Source: Collinsella aerofaciens
Lineage (GTDB): Bacteria > Actinomycetota > Coriobacteriia > Coriobacteriales > Coriobacteriaceae
Length of the DNA: 64,000 nucleotides
Direction of reading: 5' to 3'
Assembly (NCBI GenBank): GCA_008680965.1
Contig: NAKE01000001.1
Span: 1,488,001 to 1,552,000, forward strand
Shown here: positions 43,048-51,636 of the stretch, one piece after another
Position numbering within the stretch: position 1 is the stretch's first letter
How the letters are laid out: each line of letters begins with the position of its first letter
The notes under the pieces: generated by a model
The model's database searches: none
What the model was told of the DNA's origin: nothing
The model's input: the letters and a program-made list of their open reading frames with translations, nothing else
Made by a program: the position numbers and the translations under genes

Positions 43048-43630
43048 CGCAGGACTCCTCGGAGGTCTCGGCGGGCGTGTAGGTGTAATACTGGGCTGCT
43101 TTAGCAGCAGGCTTCTGTGCATCATCGTCACCAGCAGCGGCATCGTCCCCGGCTTCGTCAATCAGGACACGCTCGGTCGGCTGCTCGGCTTCGGCGGCAG
43201 CGGAAAGCGTGCGCTCGGCGTCGGCCGCGGGAGCCTTCACCTTGTTAAAGAGTTTCTGCACGGCACCAGCAGCAGAATCAGTCACGCTCGATACGGCATT
43301 GCTGGCCTCGGCCACGCTGCCCGTAACCTCGGAAATGTCGCGAACCACAGCTTCGACCTCTACGAGATTGGAGGTAAGGGCGTCGACGGCGGTCTTGCTC
43401 GACTTGAGGAGCGGCTCAACCTGAGCCAACGCGGGGGTGAGCTCATCGACAGCGCCATCGAGCTTTGCTACCACCGGCTGTGCCTCGGCGATGGTGTTGT
43501 TAAGGTCGCTCACGGTCTTATCGAGCGAATCAACGACGGTGCGGGTCTTTCGCAGCGTGAGCGCGAGCTCGATAACAGCCCACACACCGGCAACGGCGAG
43601 CAGCAGCAGGGCGATTTGAATGGGACTCAT
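43040..43630 (-). CDS. DUF948-type membrane protein
   Basis: A 196-residue protein with one N-terminal span (IQIALLLLAVAGVWAVIELAL) and a long Val/Asp/Ser-rich amphipathic helix (about 30-115) typical of DUF948. The C-terminal 70 residues are Ala/Glu/Asp-rich and disordered. It overlaps the anti-sigma start by eight bases, so the three genes form a unit with the permease. Function is unknown; such proteins resemble YtxG-type general stress proteins in layout. Confidence 0.75.
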   Translation of the reverse strand: MSPIQIALLLLAVAGVWAVIELALTLRKTRTVVDSLDKTVSDLNNTIAEAQPVVAKLDGAVDELTPALAQVEPLLKSSKTAVDALTSNLVEVEAVVRDISEVTGSVAEASNAVSSVTDSAAGAVQKLFNKVKAPAADAERTLSAAAEAEQPTERVLIDEAGDDAAAGDDDAQKPAAKAAQYYTYTPAETSEESCDE

Positions 43631-43725
43631 ACAAGCCTCCCGAAGGAATCGAAATACAGACGCTGTTCATGGTACCCCAAAGAAGGGGAAAGATACCCAA
43701 AGGGAATGTGCGAGGTCCCAAGGAC

Positions 43726-45075
43726 CTACTTGGGCGCTCTGCCGCTACGGTCGCGCTCGCTTTGCTCTACGCGCCACTCTTCCCAGCCACGGCCCGCAGG
43801 CTGCCAAAACGCACCGCGCTCCAGCCCCTCGGGCAAATAACGCTGATCGACCCAGCCTTCGGGATAATCATGCGGGTACTTATACACACCGTATTCGTCG
43901 CTGCCCGGGCGATGACGATCGCGCAGATAACTCGGCACCTCGCGGAGCCCACTTGAATGAATATCGGCCAACGCCGCATCGATCGAAGCCTCGCACGCGT
44001 TCGATTTAGGCGCCAAGCACACATAGAGAGCAGCCTGAGCCAGATTAATACGGCACTCGGGATAGCCAATGACCTCGGCAGACTTAAACGCGGCATGTGC
44101 CACCAAAAGCGCCTGTGGGTCGGCGTTGCCAACATCCTCAGAAGCCTGAATCATAATACGACGAGCGATAAACTTAGGATCCTCCCCCGCGTCAATCATG
44201 CGCGCGAGCCAATAAATCGTGGCATCGGGGTCGCTACCGCGCATAGACTTAATAAACGCACTGATGATGTCGTAGTGCATGTCACCGTTTTTGTCGTACG
44301 AAAAGCCACGGCGCGGATTGGCAATCTTCACGTCGTCAACAGTGATGGGATAGCGCTCCCCCGCCGCCGGCACGGGCGTTCCCTCGGTATCGGGGCGCGT
44401 GACGGCAATCTCGCTCGCAAGCTCAAGCGTCGTGAGCGCCGATCGAGCGTCACCCGCTGCCAGTGTGCAAATGGTCTTAACCGTATCCTCATCGGCCGAG
44501 AACTTACCGTTCAAACCCTGCGGCGCCTCGAGCGCACGCTCAATAAGCGTGGCGATATCCTCGTCTTTAAGATGCTCAAGTTCCACCACGCGACCGCGCG
44601 AGAGCAATGCCGAGTTGACCTCGAAGTACGGATTCTCCGTCGTGGCGCCAATCATAATGACGGTACGGTTCTCAACTGCATGCAGCAGGGCATCCTGCTG
44701 CGACTTGGAAAAGCGATGAATCTCATCGATAAAAAGAATGGTGCGGCGGTCGTACGTATTCAGGCGCGTCTTAGCCTCGTCGATCACGCGACGAAGATCC
44801 TTTACGGTGCCCGTCACAGCGCTGACCTCGACAAACTCGCTCTTAGTATGGTTGGCGATAATATGTGCCAGCGTCGTCTTGCCCGTACCGGCCGGCCCAT
44901 ACAAAATCACACTCGACAGCACGTCGTGCTCAATCGCGGCACGCAACCACGAACCCTTACCGACGGCCTTTTGCTGGCCCACATACTCGTCGAGCGAATT
45001 GGGCCGCATGCGCACCGCAAGCGGCGCATTCTGAAAGGAACGCTCGCGCGTCGAAGCAGAAAAAAGGTCGTCCAT
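43726..45075 (-). CDS. rarA: Replication-associated recombination protein RarA (MgsA)
   Basis: AAA+ ATPase acting at stalled forks. The 449 residues start MDDLFSAST and carry RMRPNSLDEYVGQQ, Walker A GPAGTGKTT, Walker B ILFIDEIHRFSK, sensor ATTENPYFEVN, and the C-terminal tetramer domain (SAFIKSMRGSDPDAT, YPHDYPEGWVDQRYLP). ATGs at 45075 and 45081 are both possible; neither has a strong ribosome site. It is often confused with RuvB-like proteins, but the C-terminal signature fits RarA. Confidence 0.93.
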   Translation of the reverse strand: MDDLFSASTRERSFQNAPLAVRMRPNSLDEYVGQQKAVGKGSWLRAAIEHDVLSSVILYGPAGTGKTTLAHIIANHTKSEFVEVSAVTGTVKDLRRVIDEAKTRLNTYDRRTILFIDEIHRFSKSQQDALLHAVENRTVIMIGATTENPYFEVNSALLSRGRVVELEHLKDEDIATLIERALEAPQGLNGKFSADEDTVKTICTLAAGDARSALTTLELASEIAVTRPDTEGTPVPAAGERYPITVDDVKIANPRRGFSYDKNGDMHYDIISAFIKSMRGSDPDATIYWLARMIDAGEDPKFIARRIMIQASEDVGNADPQALLVAHAAFKSAEVIGYPECRINLAQAALYVCLAPKSNACEASIDAALADIHSSGLREVPSYLRDRHRPGSDEYGVYKYPHDYPEGWVDQRYLPEGLERGAFWQPAGRGWEEWRVEQSERDRSGRAPK

Positions 45076-45135
45076 AGCCATCCCGTGCGTCAATCAAAAA
45101 CGTTTTCCACCAACAGTATACCGAATAAATACGAA

Positions 45136-46383
45136 CTACCGTTCGTTAATATAGGTACGGTGCGGAAACTTCAATCCCGGGAACAGCTTGCTCGTAAGCT
45201 CGCAGAAATAGCCGTCCGTCATGCTCGCGATGTAATCCACCACCGCTTGATCCTTGTCGTCCTGCCAGGCATAGGTGCGATCGTAGTAGAAAAGCTGCCG
45301 CTCAATGCGAGAAATGTGGTGCTTAAAGATATACGAAGACTCGTCGCCTTCGTTTATATCCTGCAGGCAACGGTCGTAGAGCTTTTCGAAGGCCTCGCGC
45401 AGCTCCGCTTCGGAGTCGCCTTCAATGCCGCCCTTGCTATAGATCTTCTCGTAGTTCTCGCGCTTGGCTCGGCGGATCTCCTCAAACAGGTCCTCGCTCA
45501 TCTCGATGCGTGGCTTACCATAGCTGTGCTCGACGATATCGATGGAGGCATGCGTAAGGATCCAGCTGTTGTATGCCCCGCCCAGGTCATCGTCAAAGGC
45601 GTCGGGTGACAGCAGACCCGCCGAAATGGCGTCTTGGCGATCGCGCCCCACGTAGGCAAGGATATCCGAGATGCGAACCACGCAGCCCTCGAGCGTCATG
45701 GGGCGCAGGTGCTCAATTGCGCTGTAACCTGTGGCAATGCAATCCTCAACCGTAAGGTCGAACTGGTCAAAGGAGCTCATGTCCGAAAGCTCAAACACAC
45801 GCTGTTCGTACTCACCGTTGTGGCATAGCACGCCGTCGAGCGTCTGGAGCGACACGTTGCGGCCGTACAGCGCGTCGAGCACGCGGACCGACTGCACGTT
45901 ATGGAAAAAATAACGACCCGTGCGCTCGTGATAGATATCGTTGAGGAATCGCTCACCGGCATGGCCAAAGGGCGTGTGGCCCAAGTCGTGGCCTAAGCCA
46001 ATCGCCTCGATCAGATCGCAGTTGAGCCCCAGGGCACGTCCGATATCGCGCGCGATGCGCGAAACAAGCTGCACGTGCAGGCCGCGACGCGACAGGTCGT
46101 CGTTGCTGCGAAAACTAAAGACCTGCGTTTTGCCTGCATAACGGGTGTATGCGGGCAGATGCAAAATCTTTTCGGTATCGCGCATAAATGCCGGACGCAT
46201 GAGCGTGCCCACATCTGCGGCTCGATCGAAGCGTCGAATGACCTGGTCGTCACCACATTGATAGGGATTAACGACACCTGAGCCGCGGTCGGCGGCGATA
46301 CGCCCGACCAACTCGGGCGACAACGCCGCGGGAATGCGATCCATACGCGCCTTAATGGCGGCTGTCTGTTGATTGGTTGCCAT
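45136..46383 (-). CDS. dgt: dGTP triphosphohydrolase-like HD protein
   Basis: Hydrolyses dNTPs, mainly dGTP, to nucleoside and triphosphate in its family. The 415 residues hold the HD metal site GHDLGHTPFGHAGER near residue 135, the N-terminal RRFDRAADVGTLMRPAF and TRYAGKTQVFSF, and a conserved HNGEYEQRVFELS. Alternative names in this family include deoxyguanosinetriphosphate triphosphohydrolase-like protein; substrate choice is uncertain. The ATG at 46383 (MATNQQ) is preferred, with GGAG seven bases upstream. Confidence 0.88.
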   Translation of the reverse strand: MATNQQTAAIKARMDRIPAALSPELVGRIAADRGSGVVNPYQCGDDQVIRRFDRAADVGTLMRPAFMRDTEKILHLPAYTRYAGKTQVFSFRSNDDLSRRGLHVQLVSRIARDIGRALGLNCDLIEAIGLGHDLGHTPFGHAGERFLNDIYHERTGRYFFHNVQSVRVLDALYGRNVSLQTLDGVLCHNGEYEQRVFELSDMSSFDQFDLTVEDCIATGYSAIEHLRPMTLEGCVVRISDILAYVGRDRQDAISAGLLSPDAFDDDLGGAYNSWILTHASIDIVEHSYGKPRIEMSEDLFEEIRRAKRENYEKIYSKGGIEGDSEAELREAFEKLYDRCLQDINEGDESSYIFKHHISRIERQLFYYDRTYAWQDDKDQAVVDYIASMTDGYFCELTSKLFPGLKFPHRTYINER

Positions 46384-46414
46384 GGCATGCTCCTTAAAAA
46401 GGGCGCGCAAACGG

Positions 46415-46837
46415 TTACAGCGTACTACCCACAACCTCGATTATGGCAAATATCGGCACCAAAAACGGCAGCAATGGCAGGGAGCGCGATTTTGCGATGA
46501 GACAGGCGGCGGCAAGGGCCAGGAGCGCAGCCGCAAACGCGACGATACCACCCAAGGGATCGAAGGTACAAAGGGCAAAGAGTGCCTTGGCGTCCCCCAT
46601 ACCAATGCCGGGAGCGTGGCGAACACGACGCCAGAGCGACTCAGTAAGCATAAGGGCAAGGTAGGCGATGGCAGCAAGACCGGCATGGTCAAGCGCCGTG
46701 TTAACGCCCTTGTCGAGCCAAACGCCTGCAAACGCCGCCACCGCACACGCGCCGGCAAGCTGATTGGGAAACCGTCGCTCACGGGCATCAATCGCCGCGC
46801 CGGCAAAGATGCAAATCCAAAACGGAATATAGACCAT
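46415..46837 (-). CDS. Prepilin peptidase (A24 family, catalytic domain only)
   Basis: A 140-residue membrane protein with about four spans. The two catalytic aspartates of A24 peptidases lie in FAGAAIDARERRFPN and GIGMGDAKALF. The N-terminal methylase-like domain of PilD is absent, as in TadV/CpaA types, so it would process tad or competence pilins. No pilin gene is in the window. AAGGAGG lies six bases before the ATG, and the IS-split hairpin begins about 30 bases upstream. The gene itself is intact. Confidence 0.82.
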   Translation of the reverse strand: MVYIPFWICIFAGAAIDARERRFPNQLAGACAVAAFAGVWLDKGVNTALDHAGLAAIAYLALMLTESLWRRVRHAPGIGMGDAKALFALCTFDPLGGIVAFAAALLALAAACLIAKSRSLPLLPFLVPIFAIIEVVGSTL

Positions 46838-46869
46838 CTAACACCTCCTTGGGCAGCAGCTCAAACGCA

Positions 46870-46891
46870 AAAACCACCACAAAGGTGCCTG
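46870..46891 (+). repeat. Left half of a 41-base hairpin repeat, split by IS copy 1
   Basis: AAAACCACCACAAAGG plus TGCCTG. With 48346-48367 it rebuilds a 41-base palindrome with 16-base arms and a 9-base centre. Confidence 0.85.
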
Positions 46892-46937
46892 TGAACTGCC
46901 TCCCATTTCTTGGACATCGGGAAATGGGAGGTTTTCC

Positions 46938-47435
46938 ATGAGTATAGACCTCAGGGTGAAGCACGATCTGGAGTCCAGGAGGCGGGCCGTCGAGCTCTTC
47001 GACGCCGGCGTCGGCTGCAAGCCGGCGGCCGAGGCCCTGTCCGTCCCCCGCGAGACCGTGAGAGAATGGCAGTGGGTATACCGGGCGTTCGGAAGCGAGG
47101 CGCTGCTGTCCATGGGCGGGAAACAATCCAGGTACACATTCGAGCAGAGGGTCGCCGCGGCGTCGGCCGTGGTCGACGGCGGGATGGCGAAGACCGACGC
47201 CATGGCCGAGTTCGGGATCAGGTCGAAGTCCCCGCTGGAGCGCTGGTGCAGGCTCTACCGCGAGGGCGGCGCCGAGGCGCTGCGGCCCGGCCCGAAGGGC
47301 AGGCCGAGGGGGTCGAGGTCGAAACCCCGGGCCCGCACCCGCGAGCAGGAACTCGAGGAGCGCTGCCGCAGGCTCGAGGCCGAGGTCGCCTACCTAAAAA
47401 AATTGCGCGCCCTGGTCGAGCGGGACGGGCTCTGA
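46938..47435 (+). CDS. IS3 transposase OrfA, copy 1
   Basis: A 165-residue DNA-binding protein with two helix-turn-helix segments (FDAGVGCKPAAEALSVPRET near residue 22 and VDGGMAKTDAMAEFGI near 80) and a leucine-zipper-like end (EQELEERCRRLEAEVAYLKK). The run of seven As at 47396-47402 sits in its last codons and is the probable -1 frameshift site that makes OrfAB. GGGAGG lies eight bases before the ATG. Confidence 0.92.
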   Translation: MSIDLRVKHDLESRRRAVELFDAGVGCKPAAEALSVPRETVREWQWVYRAFGSEALLSMGGKQSRYTFEQRVAAASAVVDGGMAKTDAMAEFGIRSKSPLERWCRLYREGGAEALRPGPKGRPRGSRSKPRARTREQELEERCRRLEAEVAYLKKLRALVERDGL

Positions 47436-48307
47436 CCAGGGCGGCGGCCGAGGCGGTGAGGGCGCTGCGCGCGGAGGGGCACTCCCTGCGCCACCTACTG
47501 GAGTGCTCGGGGCTCAGGAGGTCGACCTACTACTACGCGCTGGCGCACCCGCGGAGGCCGACCAGGCCCGAGCTGCGCGACGCCGCGGCCGAGATATTCT
47601 CGCGCACCGCCAACGGCTGCGGGCACCGGCAGATAGCCATGTGCCTGCGCGCCGAGCTGGGCGCGGTCGTGGCCGACAAGACCGTGCTCAAGATGATGCG
47701 CGAGATGGGCATCCGGTGCGGGATACGCCGCCGGGGCTCCCGCCGCCGGTACAGCTCCTACAGGGGGCTCGTGGGGAGCACGTTCGAGAACGTCATCGCG
47801 AGGGACTTCGGCGCCGAGGGGCCGTGGCAGAAGCTCGGCACCGACGTCACCGAGTTCAAGGTGGCCGGCGCCAAGGCCTACTGGGCCCCGGTGCTCGACT
47901 TCTGCACGAAGGAGATCGTGGCGAGCGACATATCGACCTCGCCGGACCTCGCCCAGCAGCACAGGATGCTCGACCGGCTCCTCGAGGCCCTGCCCGACGG
48001 GGCGGCACCGACCATGCACTCGGACATGGGCTGGCAGTACCAGCACGAGTCCTACGCCTCCAGGCTGGAGGGGGCGGGCATCACCCAGAGCATGTCGCGC
48101 AAGGGGAACTGCATCGACAACGCCGCCACCGAGCAGCTCTTCGGCCACGTGAAGGACGAGTTCTACCGCGGCAGGGAGTGGGGCAGCTTCGAGGACTTCA
48201 AGCGCGACCTGGAGGAGTACATAGCCCATTGGAACACGCGGCGCAGGCAGGTAAGATTGAAGGGCCTGACGCCGGAGGAGTTCCGGAACCGGGCCCTTGC
48301 GGCGTAG
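47396..48307 (+). CDS. IS3 transposase OrfB (as the shifted part of OrfAB), copy 1
   Basis: The integrase core of about 300 residues read in the -1 frame after the A-run. It includes an HTH_21-type segment (LLECSGLRRSTYYYAL), then the DDE core: TDVTEFKV, HSDMGWQY and a glutamate in NAATEQLFGHVKDEF. OrfB alone has no strong start, so the fused OrfAB from 46938 is the likely active enzyme. The frame stays open from 46910, but the part before the shift site is a shadow of orfA. Confidence 0.88.
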   Translation, partial: KKIARPGRAGRALTRAAAEAVRALRAEGHSLRHLLECSGLRRSTYYYALAHPRRPTRPELRDAAAEIFSRTANGCGHRQIAMCLRAELGAVVADKTVLKMMREMGIRCGIRRRGSRRRYSSYRGLVGSTFENVIARDFGAEGPWQKLGTDVTEFKVAGAKAYWAPVLDFCTKEIVASDISTSPDLAQQHRMLDRLLEALPDGAAPTMHSDMGWQYQHESYASRLEGAGITQSMSRKGNCIDNAATEQLFGHVKDEFYRGREWGSFEDFKRDLEEYIAHWNTRRRQVRLKGLTPEEFRNRALAA

Positions 48308-48345
48308 TCGCTATTTATTCAGTCCAAGTTTCGGGGCGCAGTTCA

Positions 48346-48367
48346 CTGTCCCCTTTGTGGTGGTTTT
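48346..48367 (+). repeat. Right half of the hairpin repeat split by IS copy 1
   Basis: CTGTCC plus CCTTTGTGGTGGTTTT, complementary to the left half. The glycosyltransferase stop codon begins nine bases later. Confidence 0.85.
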
Positions 48368-48375
48368 GATCGTGG

Positions 48376-49671
48376 TTATCTGGCGCCTTGCATGACCTCG
48401 TCAAGGGTAACGCTCACGGCGTGCTGCGTCGGCACCCAGTCGACCTTCAAGAACAGTGCTGCCACCGTAATGGGGATATAGCTGAACATAAAGATCGGGA
48501 AGGTAAACAGGTTGGTCACCAGACGCCACTTTTGCGCGCAGTGAATGTGCTTGTACTCAAAGATGGTCGTGAGCAGCGCCAGGATAAAGAACGTCTGATA
48601 CATCATGGCGAAGGTCATAATGAGAGAAGCGGCACACGCCCGCATCTCAACCTCGGTGGCCAGGAAGCCGTGCGAAAGACCGCCCACAATCAGGAACGTG
48701 GCATTGGCGAGCATCGAGATCAGAGATAGCAACATACCCGGGGCGATCGTCATAAACATGTCATAGGCGGCAAAGCGATGGTAGCGAAAGGTCGATTTGA
48801 CCAGGTGCTTACCATACGTAAAGAACACCTGGTAGAAGCCCTTGGTCCAGCGCATACGCTGCTTCCAGGAAGCCTTAAACGTCACGGGCTGTTCGTCAAA
48901 GAACTCCGCCGGTGCATAGCCAATGCGAATGCCGTGAATGGCGCAGAACGTGGTGAACTGAATATCCTCGGTCAGCGTATGGAACTGCCAACCGTGCATG
49001 CCCTCGATCACGCTCGCCGAGATAAGGTAACCCGAACCCGAGACAGCGCAGGACGTCTTGCAGATATTACGCGCGTTGTTGAGAAAGCGCGCCTCTCGCA
49101 GATACCACGTAGCATTAGCCGCCGAGATCCACGAGCTGCCGAAGTTCTTGGAGTTGCGATAGCTCGTGACCACATGGAAGCCCTGATCAAAGGCATCGTT
49201 CATCTTGGAGACGTAATCGCGGGCGATGACGTTATCGGCATCGAAGATAAAGTAGCCTTCAAACGTATCGGGATACTCGTTAAGGATGCGGTCGAAGCCA
49301 AAGTCCATGACCCAGCTCTTGCCCTTGCGGGCAAGGTCATTGCGCTCATAAACGACAGCGCCCGCCTCGCGCGCGAGCTGCGCCGTGTTGTCGGTGCAGG
49401 CGTCGGCGACCACAAAGACCTCGATAAGCTCGGACGGATAATCCTGATCCTTGATGGAGCGAACGAGGTTGGCGATTACGGCCTCCTCATTATGCGCCGC
49501 GATAAAGAAGGCATAACGATGGAGTTTTTTGGCCTTGGGAGGCGCGACCTCGCCACGAAGAGCGCCAATGACAAAGAAGACCACCTGGTACAGGAAGCAG
49601 ACCGTGAGCAGCGTGACGACAATCTGGTTGAAGATCACGATGGGTGTGTTGGTTTGTAAAAAGGCGAGCAT
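48376..49671 (-). CDS. Family 2 glycosyltransferase, processive membrane type
   Basis: A 431-residue membrane enzyme. One N-terminal span pair, a GT-A domain with IAAHNEEAVI, the metal-binding DADN and the TED motif, then QRMRW (the QxxRW signature of processive synthases) and four to five C-terminal spans. It resembles hyaluronan- or poly-N-acetylglucosamine-type synthases and the BcsA/NodC group. The product is unknown. The ATG at 49671 has GGGAG six bases upstream. It stands next to an IS and may belong to surface polysaccharide variation. Confidence 0.87.
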   Translation of the reverse strand: MLAFLQTNTPIVIFNQIVVTLLTVCFLYQVVFFVIGALRGEVAPPKAKKLHRYAFFIAAHNEEAVIANLVRSIKDQDYPSELIEVFVVADACTDNTAQLAREAGAVVYERNDLARKGKSWVMDFGFDRILNEYPDTFEGYFIFDADNVIARDYVSKMNDAFDQGFHVVTSYRNSKNFGSSWISAANATWYLREARFLNNARNICKTSCAVSGSGYLISASVIEGMHGWQFHTLTEDIQFTTFCAIHGIRIGYAPAEFFDEQPVTFKASWKQRMRWTKGFYQVFFTYGKHLVKSTFRYHRFAAYDMFMTIAPGMLLSLISMLANATFLIVGGLSHGFLATEVEMRACAASLIMTFAMMYQTFFILALLTTIFEYKHIHCAQKWRLVTNLFTFPIFMFSYIPITVAALFLKVDWVPTQHAVSVTLDEVMQGAR

Positions 49672-49753
49672 GCAGGCTCCCAGCAACGCATTACGTAAAC
49701 AACCGTATATCTTACCGCAGGCTTACCGAGTTCAAGAAACCACCTAATACTGG

Positions 49754-50767
49754 CTAGGCTTCGAGCAGGCCGAGCTGCGGGACGATTTCGTCACCGGCGG
49801 CAGTGCGGCCGAGCGAACGCGAGGCCAGGTCATCCAGAACCGCGGCAAGGTCCCACGGCAGCTCGTCACGACACTCAATGCGCTCCCCCGTCACGGGATG
49901 GTCGAACGCCACGTGCCAAGAATGCAGGAACTGCCTGGTCAGGCCCTGATCGGCGCGTGCATCGCACTTACCGTAGAGTGGATCGCCCACGCAGGCGTGG
50001 TTGATATGGCGCATATGCACACGAATCTGATGCGTGCGGCCGGTAAACAGATGGCACTCGACGAGCGTGTAGCCGTCGTCAAAGCGCGTGGAATCAAAGC
50101 GCTCGAGCACCTTGAAAGTCGTGATGGCCTGGCGTGCAAAGGGGTCATCGGAAACCGCCATCTTGACGCGGTCGCGCGTCGATCGGGCAATACCGGTGTT
50201 GATAGTGCCCTCGTCCATGGCGATGTGACCGTGAACGAGCGTGATATAGCGACGGTCGAGCGTGCGCGTGCGGATAAGATTTTGAAGCGCGCGCTGGGTG
50301 TCGTCGTCCTTTGCCGCGAGCATAAGGCCCGAGGTATCGCGATCCAGGCGATGCACGATGCCGGGGCGGTCCTCACCCTGCACGGTACCAAGATGATCGA
50401 TGCCGCAGTGGTAGACCAAGGCGTTCGCCAGCGTACCGCTCTCGTGGCCATGGGCGGGATGGCACACCAGGCCGCGCTGCTTGGAGAGCACAATGAGGTA
50501 GTCGTCCTCGTAGCGGATATCGAGAGGAATGGCCTCGGGAATCACATCGGTGGGATCATGCTGCTCGGGCAGGTCGACCGAGATGCGGTCACCGGAGCGC
50601 ACAGCATATTTTTTTGACAGGCAGGTCTCGCCGTTGACGGCAACGGCACCGCCCTCGATCAAGTGCGCGCAGGCAGAGCGCGTGGGACAGCCATCGTTGG
50701 CGCCCAAAAAAGCATCGAGACGCTGGCCAACGGAATCGTCGGCAACGAGAATATGGATGTCGGCCAT
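49754..50767 (-). CDS. RluA-family 23S rRNA pseudouridine synthase
   Basis: A 337-residue enzyme with an N-terminal S4 domain (VGQRLDAFLGANDGC) and the RluA catalytic motif HRLDRDTSGLMLAAK, whose aspartate is the nucleophile. GRTHQIRVHMRHINHACVGDPLYG is the conserved C-terminal run. Its ATG overlaps the lspA stop (TAATG). The lspA-rluD pair is a near-universal Gram-positive arrangement, so RluD-type specificity is likely but not shown. Confidence 0.92.
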   Translation of the reverse strand: MADIHILVADDSVGQRLDAFLGANDGCPTRSACAHLIEGGAVAVNGETCLSKKYAVRSGDRISVDLPEQHDPTDVIPEAIPLDIRYEDDYLIVLSKQRGLVCHPAHGHESGTLANALVYHCGIDHLGTVQGEDRPGIVHRLDRDTSGLMLAAKDDDTQRALQNLIRTRTLDRRYITLVHGHIAMDEGTINTGIARSTRDRVKMAVSDDPFARQAITTFKVLERFDSTRFDDGYTLVECHLFTGRTHQIRVHMRHINHACVGDPLYGKCDARADQGLTRQFLHSWHVAFDHPVTGERIECRDELPWDLAAVLDDLASRSLGRTAAGDEIVPQLGLLEA

Positions 50768-51366
50768 TAGCGCTCGTTCCTTTCGCGAATCTTGCGGGCA
50801 CGCTCCCCACGCTGATTGGCTTTGCGTTTGGCGCGGGCCTCGTCACGGGCGTTGAGTTCGGCAGTCGCATCGACCTCACGAGCGGCGGGGCTCAAGAACA
50901 TGTAACCGATGAACGCCAGCACGACGCCGACCGTAATGCCAATATCGGCCACGTTAAAGACGGGAAAGTCGATAAACGTGGTGGCTATAAAATCGGTCAC
51001 GAAGCCAAAGACAAGGCGATCGATCGCGTTGCCAATAGCACCGCCCGCAACCATAGCCATGCCCACAACCTCAAGACGAGCGAGCCGAGGCGCACGGAGC
51101 AAGTACAAGGCAATGGCGACAATGACCGCAAGCGCCAGCACGGCAAACGCTATGCCATGCCCCTCGCCCATGCTGAAGGCGGCTCCGATATTGCGGACAA
51201 ACAGAAAATCGATCACGCCGGGGATAACGGTCACATGCAGGGCATCGCCAACGGCACGAACCGCAAGCTTGGTCAGCTGGTCAACAAGCAGCACAACGAG
51301 CGCTACCCCACCAGCAACACCCAACCGCCAACGCAAAGGCGGCGTCATATCCGCACCACGACCCAA
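50767..51366 (-). CDS. lspA: Lipoprotein signal peptidase (signal peptidase II)
   Basis: Cuts the signal peptide from lipoproteins. The 199 residues have four spans and both catalytic aspartates, in GGAIGNAIDRLVFG and FNVADIGI. The C-terminal 45 residues are Arg/Lys/Glu-rich and lie outside the fold. The start is either the TTG at 51366 with AGGGG seven bases upstream, or the ATG at 51348 without one; the TTG is preferred. It is followed by an overlapping pseudouridine synthase. Confidence 0.92.
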   Translation of the reverse strand: MGRGADMTPPLRWRLGVAGGVALVVLLVDQLTKLAVRAVGDALHVTVIPGVIDFLFVRNIGAAFSMGEGHGIAFAVLALAVIVAIALYLLRAPRLARLEVVGMAMVAGGAIGNAIDRLVFGFVTDFIATTFIDFPVFNVADIGITVGVVLAFIGYMFLSPAAREVDATAELNARDEARAKRKANQRGERARKIRERNER

Positions 51367-51526
51367 AGAAATCCCCTACCCTCAAGAATAATCGAATTCC
51401 GTTTAACGCAGTAGATAATCATACATTGACGCAAGCAAGAAGCGACAAATCTCCCAAGAACGGAAACACCGCAGGTAGAGCATAAATGAGCGAGCAGGTC
51501 GCATTTGAGACAAGATGACGTGAAAT

Positions 51527-51560
51527 GAAAGGGCGCTGACCTTTCGGTCGCGCCCTTGAA
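51527..51560 (-). terminator. Terminator after ileS
   Basis: On the minus strand AAGGGCGCGACC and GGTCAGCGCCCTT pair with one bulged base around GAAA, then TCATTT. It lies about 75 bases after the ileS stop and upstream of lspA. Confidence 0.7.
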
Positions 51561-51601
51561 ATTGAACGTCAGATTGTCCAAATGCGGCCCGCGCAGCGTC
51601 G

Positions 51602-51636
51602 GTAGGTTACGGCGTTCTACGAACGCCGTAACCTAC
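51602..51636. repeat. Perfect hairpin overlapping the ileS stop codon
   Basis: GTAGGTTACGGCGTT and AACGCCGTAACCTAC form a perfect 15-base stem around CTACG. The ileS stop TAG is in the stem at 51635-51633. There is no T-run. Confidence 0.7.

Larger units (their letters stand above)
46892..48345 (+). mobile_element. IS3-family element, 1454 bases, copy 1
   Basis: Ends begin TGAACTGC on each strand, with further matches CCC and CTTGGAC. CTG is duplicated at 46889-46891 and 48346-48348. It has orfA and orfB linked by a -1 shift. The element lies at the centre of a palindrome, in the same position as copy 2. Confidence 0.92.

Noticed and set aside
43631..43725. A small gene between rarA and the DUF948 gene
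   Set aside because: Frames there have no start with a ribosome site and no coding-like composition.
46910..47395. The first part of the 465-codon frame that continues into OrfB
   Set aside because: Before the A-run it is the out-of-frame shadow of orfA; only the part after the shift site matches a transposase.
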